Positions 40,953 to 64,000 of a stretch of 64,000 nt of DNA are shown piece after piece. The stretch spans positions 16,868 through 80,867 of the forward strand of contig MU832253.1 in the NCBI GenBank assembly GCA_029204225.1, written 5' to 3'. The stretch comes from Diphasiastrum complanatum. Its lineage: Eukaryota > Streptophyta > Lycopodiopsida > Lycopodiales > Lycopodiaceae. How positions within the stretch are numbered: the first letter of the stretch is position 1; every line of letters starts with the position of its first letter. The notes under the pieces were generated by a model. It was not told the origin of the DNA. It did not search any database and worked only from the letters and a program-made list of their open reading frames with translations. The translations under genes were made by a program, and so were the position numbers.

Positions 40953-41999
40953 TTTTTCATTTTTTATTTTTGCTAAAGATTGTTCGAGATCGGCTTTTGG
41001 CACTAGTTCTCAACTCTATCAAACTCATTTGTCTCATTCCAAGTACGACTCTTTTGTTTTGTTATGTGCAACTAAGATTTCTTTCTTTGTAATTTTTTTC
41101 TTGTATACTATCTTCCTTGTATTGTATATTTTGTTTTCTCTTTCTTTTGTATTGTATACTATCTCAATGAAGCCACACAATCATGGCCATAATTTAGGTC
41201 TTTGAGGATACAATTACCTGCACGGTAGTGGCCCCCCGTGGAAGCGAAATAGCAGTGTAGCCAATCAATCTGTAATCATAATCCAGTTAATCTGTTTTGA
41301 GCTTTTGGTTGTAGTTCTTGTCTATTCTACAACATGTACTTACCCAGTCATGTTACCCTACCTACGGACAATTCTACACGCTATCCTAACAACATTATCT
41401 CCTAACAATCCATCACTTGTCTGCAGGGCATTTTCCTAACTGCAGGAAAAATAAGCCATGTATTAGGCTCTTGACAATTGCAAATCTACAAGCCCTGAAC
41501 TTGTTAATTATTGACATTTCTGGGCATCTTTTAGCTGTCTAATTTTGTGCATTTATAGTACTATAGGACCACTAATTTGTAAGTAGATACAGTCTGTCCA
41601 TCGCTAGTTTGGAGGCCAATCTTACAAATCTTTAAATCGTTAGTTAGAAAGCAACCACAAACTTGGTCCTAAAAACATTATCTACAAAAAACATACCATT
41701 ACATCAAACTCTTCTTATGGTTTTAAGATTTAGGATCTATATTTTAAGTACTCTTATGTGTAGCATGAGAACCTTGCGTTTTGTGGCATTCTACCTAATT
41801 GTAAACCTTGTCTGTGAGCTCATTTTTGGCCCTATCCGCCCTACCTAGGTTAGGATCAAATCTACGGCCTTCTGAGATATCTACCTTTGGCCATTTGTTC
41901 CTATGTTTTCAGACTTGTGAAGTATGGCATCTGCTTGTGGTACTTTGTCAGGGTTTTCTGGCGACCTACAAACCCTACAACATCTGTTTACCTGAGTGA
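40953..41999. other. intergenic stretch with no recognised feature
   Basis: AT-rich, no domains. It may contain the degraded leader of the copia that starts at about 42000, but no LTR or primer-binding site is visible. Confidence 0.55.
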
Positions 42000-43030
42000 T
42001 CGATTGTCTACCTCATTACTTGGCAAAGGATAGAAGCAAAGTGGCAAACATAGTAGAATCAATTGAAACATTCATGAAGGAATGGATCCTCCAGTTCCTC
42101 GATTGTCGACTCTCATGCCCTATACACAAACAAGAACTCGAGTAAACAGAAGAAGAGAGGCTCAAAACAAGCGAAGTTGAATCAGAAATCGACATGAGAT
42201 CGAGAGCCGTGGAATCTAGCAACTTAGAAGAAGTTGTTATGTAGATACTGCAAACGAACCAACCATGAGATCCAAGATTGTCGTATACTGTAAGCCAAGC
42301 ACAACAAAGGGCAATCAAATCAGATGGCAAATGTAGCTGTAGAAACACGTTTGTCCGATCAACAAACGGATCATGATACATTCATGACAAACCATCAAGA
42401 ATCATTCATTCAAATCATCCTGGTTTCTTGATTCCGGAGCAATTAAGCGCATGACTTGCCATATTGATTGTTTTGAATCCTATACGTCTTACAGTATGTT
42501 CACCTGGACAATAGCACACATGCTATTGAGGGTGAAGGCGCTGTGAGATTGAACTTTGCAAATGATCGATTCAAACTACTCTCTAATGTTCTTCATGTAC
42601 CAAATCTTTTTACAAAGTTGCTCTCTATCAATAGAATCACGAATTAAGAACATAAAGTAGAATTCAAATAGATCAATGTAAAGTAAGCAGTAGGACAAGC
42701 AAGTTCTTAGCACTCGAAAAGAGACATGGATACTTGTACAAATTAAGTCAGTGCTATTCTGCCCCTAATTAGGTTCTTAGTACTTCAGTCCAAATTAATA
42801 AAAGTTTACTTTGGCATTATAGACATGGTCATTCAAATTATGCTTATGTGTCAAACATTTCTACACAGTCCATTGTGCTTGATCTTGACTATCTAGATGG
42901 TAAAGTCAAAGTGCCTATCTGTCAAGATTGTATAATTGGAAAATAGGCTAAGAAGCCCTTTAAATTGAATCACTAGCATGTATCTAGAGATTTGTTAGAC
43001 ATTGTATATTCAGAATATGTGGCCCAATAC
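42000..43030 (+). pseudogene. copia gag end, zinc knuckle and protease region
   Basis: An intact CCHC knuckle lies at 42240-42281 (CRYCKRTNHEIQDC). The protease active site that should follow near 42430 is degraded by stops. The downstream flap-type sequence GEGAVRLNF and the GAG-pre-integrase His motif (WHYRHGHSNYA, near 42810) are readable in changing frames. Confidence 0.8.
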
Positions 43031-43750
43031 AGAATCTTTCATTGAAGGATGCAAAATATGTTGTTACTTATATTGATGAATTTTTCAAAAAGACAACAAT
43101 GTATTTCATCAAGAAGAAATCAGAGGCATTCAACCTCTTTAAAGCCTTCAAGGAGCATGCAAAGAAGAAAACTATGAAGAATATCAAAGCACTGAGATGC
43201 AACAATGGTGGAGAGTACATCTCTACTAAATTCAAAAATATTGCCTCCGCCATGGCATCAAACAATATTTCATAACTCCATATTCACCTCAATCTAATGG
43301 ATTATCCCAGAGGAAGAATCGTAACCTGGTTGAGTCAGCCAAGTGCATGTTGGCTCACATATCATTATTGAAGCATTTTTGGGCTGAAGTTGCCCCTACT
43401 ACAGCTTACATCTAGAACAGATACTCAACTAAGGCCCTCTTAGGTCAAACACCTTATGAAGTTTGAACAAGATCTAAGCCTTCAATGAAGAATCTACGAG
43501 TGTTCTGTTGTGTCGCCTATGTGCAGATCCCGAAGGAGACAAGGAAGAAACTGGACTTCCAAAGTCTCAAATCCATCCTAATCGGCTACTCTACTTCTGA
43601 AAACACCTACAAGCTATACGAACTTGATATCCAGTAGATCTTTTTTAGCATGTATACAGTCTTTATTGAGGATCAGTTCATTGAAGCCAAAGGCAAGGGT
43701 AAAGTTCCATGCAAAACATTAGAAGCACCTACAATCGACATGACAATTTT
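43031..43750 (+). pseudogene. copia integrase core with lost catalytic Asp
   Basis: MKDAKYVVTYIDEFFKK and FIKKKSEAFNLFKAFKEH are the core start. The second acidic position reads LRCNNGGEY, where copia integrases have Asp before NGGEY. Stops and frameshifts follow, with C-terminal traces up to about 43700. Confidence 0.85.
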
Positions 43751-43879
43751 GAGCCTCAAGTTTAATCATGTCGACAATTGAACAACTATTAAACAACAAA
43801 TCAGAAGAAGAGGTTGTTCAAGCTCAAGAACGACACAAGCAATGGTCAGATCATCAACCGACGCCACCTCCAAGAAGAT

Positions 43880-44760
43880 CAAACTGAGTGTGCATATAGC
43901 CCATGAGGCATATTCATGAGTTTTCATGTCTTCTAACTCAGGAACCGACAACAGTCAAAGATGCACTTAGCCAACCAGCCTCTGATCTCTGGAGAGATGT
44001 GATGGAAAAAGAGTATTCTTCTCTCATAAAAAAACCAGACATGGTCATTAGTCAAATTACTTATCGACAACGATTTTATCGATTATAAATGTGTCTTTAA
44101 GATCGAGTACAAAAATGATAGGAGTATTGATGGAAGGAAGGCCCAACTGGTAGCATGAGGAATTTCTCAAATTCTTAGTATCGACTACAATGAGACTTTT
44201 AGTCTGGTAATCAAACATTCCTTGATTCGAGCCCTCCTATCATATGTTGTTGCAGCCAACCTCGAAGTACATCAACTCGATGTATAGACAAGTTACATGG
44301 TGTAATCTTGAGGGATACTTTCTTGATGGTAAGAAAGATCATATTTGTAAACTCCATAAAGCACTTTATGGCTTGAAACAATCTGCAAGAGCTTCGTTTT
44401 AGAGGATTAACACATTTCTCATCCGACACGGCTTTAAACCAAGGACTACCAATTCGAACATATATTTCAAGTCAGTGTAGCATTCTTTTATAATTAGTAC
44501 TTTGTATGTCAACGACACATTACATTTCAGCAATAGTGTCGGCAGTCAGGTAAATGATGCTAAGCAGATGTTGTGTTCCGAATTCGACATGACCAATCTG
44601 GATGAGGTCCACTACTATCTAGGAATTCAAATCCACCCAAACAAAGCGAGACGGCTGATTTACATTACTCAAGAAAGGTATATTAACAGTACTCTTATCA
44701 GATATAATATAATCAATTGCTAAGTAGCTCACTCACCAATGGATCTAGGCTTGCGACTAT
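43880..44760 (+). pseudogene. copia reverse transcriptase, multiply broken
   Basis: Recognisable pieces are DALSQPASDLWRDVMEKEYSS near 43960, HKALYGLKQSARA near 44355 and the catalytic region LYVNDTLHFSN near 44500, where the first Asp of YVDD is Asn. LDEVHYYLGIQI follows. At least five stops or frame changes separate these pieces. Confidence 0.85.
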
Positions 44761-44799
44761 TGAAGGACCAATGTCCTTAGAAAAAGTAGGAAAAGGAGC

Positions 44800-45492
44800 A
44801 AATGAGATAATATCCTTATCAATCAATACTTTGATCTCTCATGTGTGCAATGGTCTGTACAAGGCTTGGTATCTCTTTTGCAATTAGCTCACTAAGCCAA
44901 TTCATGGATAATCCTATCATTACCCATTGGAAGGCTCTTATTCGAGTCATGAGCTACAACGGGCCTTTGCATCTACCATGGGAAAGTCGACAATGACAAT
45001 CTCTATCGACTTAGTGGATATTCAGATGTGAGTTGGAGAGGAGATGTAGATACTCGTAAATCCACATCCGGATTTACATTCTTCTTCAACGATGGTCCTT
45101 CTCTTAGAACAGACGTAAGCAGACCTCTATTGCTCTTTCCTCCACAGAAGCAGAGTATATTGTTGCATCTCAAGCTATTAAAGAAGCAATTTGGTTGAGA
45201 AATTTACTATTAGACATTATTCTGAATCAGTAAACTTTGACAATTATGTTTTGTGATAATCAAAGTGCCATTGTCTTATTGACCAACTTTGGATTTCACT
45301 CTAGGATTAAGCACATTGAGATTCGATATCAGTATATCAGGAGTAAGGTTCTCAACAAAGAGATAAGCTTGACGTATTGTTGAATGTAAGACATGACAAT
45401 AGATGTGTTTACCAAGGCACTGAGCATTGATGCACACAATAGGTTTTGTGCATTGCTAAGTCTGAAGATCGAAGCATTTATGGATCCAGATT
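44800..45492 (+). pseudogene. copia RNase H
   Basis: Reads SGYSDVSWRGDVDTRKSTSG, IALSSTEAEYIVASQAIKEA, MFCDNQSAIVL and RIKHIEIRYQYIR, the standard copia RNase H blocks, with several stops. It ends just before the polypurine tract. Confidence 0.87.
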
Positions 45493-45502
45493 AAGGGGGG
45501 GG
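45493..45502 (+). promoter_or_regulatory. polypurine tract
   Basis: AAGGGGGGGG immediately before the LTR start TGTTGGATTT; it fixes the inner boundary of the 3' LTR. Confidence 0.88.
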
Positions 45503-45930
45503 TGTTGGATTTAATTCTCTACTATCCTTAATTCCATATTAATCTAGTTCCATTCACATTGCTACAATTTTACATGCATTGTCACACAATTTGCAAAAAT
45601 ACGCCGACTCTATCGACTATCATCGAACCATCATTGGACTATCAAGACAATTGCCTCGATTCTATCAATGTCGGTAGTGTCATGATCGACTCCCAACAAT
45701 CAAAGGCTTCTCACACTCACACCACTTGCCCACTTCTAGTACTACGCAATTGACAATGACAGCAGCCATGATATATCTTACACAATGCAATGGCTCCATG
45801 CCATTTTTGTACATATATCTGCACATGCGTAAATTGTATAAGAGATGATGAGGAGGATGATTGTAGTTAATTAAGAGACATAAACATTGTAGATGCTTTT
45901 ACGCATCGATTTCTTCTTTCATACTGATAG
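45503..45930 (+). repeat. 3' LTR of the copia element
   Basis: Starts TGTTGGATTTAATTCTC after the polypurine tract. The same opening is seen at 14827 (plus) and at 2946 (minus). The right end is not exactly determined and I find no second LTR of this element. Confidence 0.65.
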
Positions 45931-47424
<1,494 letters not shown>

Positions 47425-47685
47425 TTGAGTAACACTTGATATTTTCATGAACATGCATGAAACTTGCTTGTCTTTGATTGATGATTACTTTTCGTGTACA
47501 AGAGCTCTTGCCTAGATCCAAATCTTGTTTAAAAGCTCATCCAAGTTGATCAAAAGTAATTTGGTAGTGTAAAATTGCACCATTCCTATGCTATACTTGT
47601 TTATAAATACTTCAATGACAAGAAGTACGATAGAAAAAATCATGTTTTTTGATGTACAATGTAACAAAAATAGCATTAATTGTTT

Positions 47686-62608
<14,923 letters not shown>

Positions 62609-64000
62609 CTATAAGATGCAAATTCCACGTGCTTAAATTAGAGACTAAAGTAATCAAAAAATCCTAAAGCAAGGCTTCGCTAGAAAGCAAATTACAGCCA
62701 ACTCATAGAAAAAGCCACCAAAAAGTTATGGTGAGAAAGGTAACCATCACATTCTTGATAGGGAGTCCAAAGCCAAGCACAACCTAGAATTGACTATATA
62801 GTCGTTTGGCAAAATGTTAGATAAATGGTTGTATTGATTGCCCTGATTCAAGTTTCATGCATTCCTAGTTGAGCATTGGGTTAGGGACCTTGGGATGTTT
62901 AGTATAGCATATTAGCTAATGCATCCTTGGAACATCAGGCTAATTGTTGGGAATGTAGTTGATGCACCAGCAAGCCTAGTCACACCAAACAAAAGGGGCC
63001 TAGTTATCCTAATAGGCCTATGCACAAGTTTGAATGGGCTACATCAGAAATAAGAGCTACCAAGGCTTGAAAAGAAAAAGTTTCAAAGAATAAGTGTTCT
63101 ATTTAGCCTTGAATCAATTTGTGGAGGCTTTTCCTTTGACTCACATGAAGATGGAAATAACAAATGGGAATTCCCTTGTGCAATAATTCTTCTGTGAACT
63201 TATAGGGTTGGGACCCAAAAATGAACTTGTTTGCACTTTAGCAAAGAGTTGCTAACCTTTTCAAGGTGAAAGTGTTTTTCTTGGCTCCTTGGTAACTAGA
63301 AAAATTGAAGTTACATGAAGCATTTCAATGAAGTTGAAGTTGGAAGTTTGATGCATGTCAAAGTGAAGAAAAGATTTTTAATTTGTTTTTGGTGAAGGTC
63401 CTACCCTTGGAGCCTTCAATTTTGCAATGAAAATCTAGTCTAGCCCTTTTTGGTAGTGTGTAGACCACTATTTTAACAACTTGATGCAATTTCTGTGGAT
63501 TGGAGGGCTATACATCCCAATGATCTAAGGCAGTTCGCCATGTAGCTAACATGAATGAGCAACAACACAATTTTCAATGAGCTATTTGTGATATTCACAA
63601 TGCCTTTTTTTATCAGCTTGATCAAATTATTGTTTATAATTAGTTTAATGTGTGGAGTAATCACTTACTATTCAATAATCAATGTTAGATAAAAGATTAG
63701 ATGAGTGTTAGACGATCGAATCTAGATCAGTGTTACTGATCAGTGTGAGAGTAGTGTTACAACTTAGGAAATTAGTGTTAATTTAGGGTGTAGAGAGAGT
63801 CGAGACCACATCGCCGAGGGATGTAACATGATTATTGAGCCTTGAAAAAACAATGCACTGTACTACTGTAGTATGCTTATGACAATAGGTGGGACTCGAA
63901 GTTTTGACTCCCCGACTTAGGAATCAAGATTGATTATAATCTACTCTTGCACCTAAGACTAAATAATGACTTGGTTTAGCCATAATAGAAGTCTAGAAAT
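62609..64000. other. AUX/LAX intron and right edge, no exon found
   Basis: I searched the minus strand for the upstream AUX/LAX segments (SWTAYLISVLYVEYR-type and the N-terminal membrane pair) and saw none. No transposon signature is visible either. The missing exons are presumably beyond the edge. Confidence 0.5.

Larger units (their letters stand above)
42000..45930 (+). mobile_element. Ty1/copia element with 3' LTR, heavily mutated
   Basis: Plus-strand gag end, zinc knuckle, protease region, integrase, reverse transcriptase, RNase H, polypurine tract and 3' LTR are in the proper order. Every domain contains stops. It is a relative of the minus-strand copia at 1-2946: the knuckle context (KRTNHEI) and DNSTHAIEGEGAVRL match that element's KRHNHEI and DDSTHTIEGEGTIRL. 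The 5' end is truncated. Confidence 0.88.

Overview
The window is plant nuclear DNA: two intron-rich host genes set in a dense, mostly decayed field of retrotransposons. No bacterial-style operons, rRNA, tRNA or CRISPR structures were seen. Spliced plant genes with introns of 6 to 10 kb, Ty1/copia and Ty3/gypsy elements of several families, a LINE and long (GA)n/(CT)n microsatellites point to a land plant with a large genome. A fern or other non-seed vascular plant is my guess; the sequence alone does not prove it.

Host genes. (1) A plant U-box/ARM-repeat E3 ubiquitin ligase (PUB12/13/14 type) lies on the + strand in four exons, 4626-4916, 11110-11226, 21694-22137 and 22353-23429. The exons join in frame to about 642 residues, the family's normal size. 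Intron 1 (6.2 kb) holds a sense Ty3/gypsy element. Intron 2 (9.5 kb usable sequence within 11227-21693) holds an antisense LINE, an LTR and an antisense chromodomain-gypsy element. (2) An AUX/LAX-type auxin influx carrier gene lies on the - strand. Six exons are visible, from 62608 down to the stop at 47686, coding about 348 residues. The N-terminal exons (about 130 residues by family comparison) lie beyond the right edge or were not found. Its largest intron (50991-61378) holds several nested elements. The two genes converge across about 24 kb of retrotransposon-filled intergenic DNA.

Layout. 1-2946: copia (-) running off the left edge, with LTR and primer-binding site. 4148-4537: three 130-bp tandem repeats just upstream of the PUB start. 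5.9-10.7 kb: gypsy (+). 13.5-16.0 kb: LINE (-), broken by a copia-type LTR with tandem repeats. 16.0-20.1 kb: gypsy (-) with LTR, polypurine tract and chromodomain. 25.7-27.8 kb: unrecognised coiled-coil reading frame (+) split by a MITE. 28.0-29.5 kb: gypsy LTR inside a copia 3' end (-). 29.5-31.7 kb: gypsy gag/protease (-). 31.8-39.4 kb: gypsy (-) split by a copia (+). 39.8-41 kb: gypsy scraps and a CACTA-like foldback element. 42.0-45.9 kb: copia (+) with polypurine tract and 3' LTR. 54.4-58.6 kb: copia (+), a nested short LTR element with 5-bp target duplication, and copia (-). 59.9-61.1 kb: an old TRIM-like element.

Nearly every retroelement reading frame carries stops or frameshifts, so the elements are fossils. 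The clearest exception is the single open frame of the nested element at 54828-56749. That element, the tandem array in front of the PUB gene and the antisense coiled-coil frame are the items most worth follow-up.
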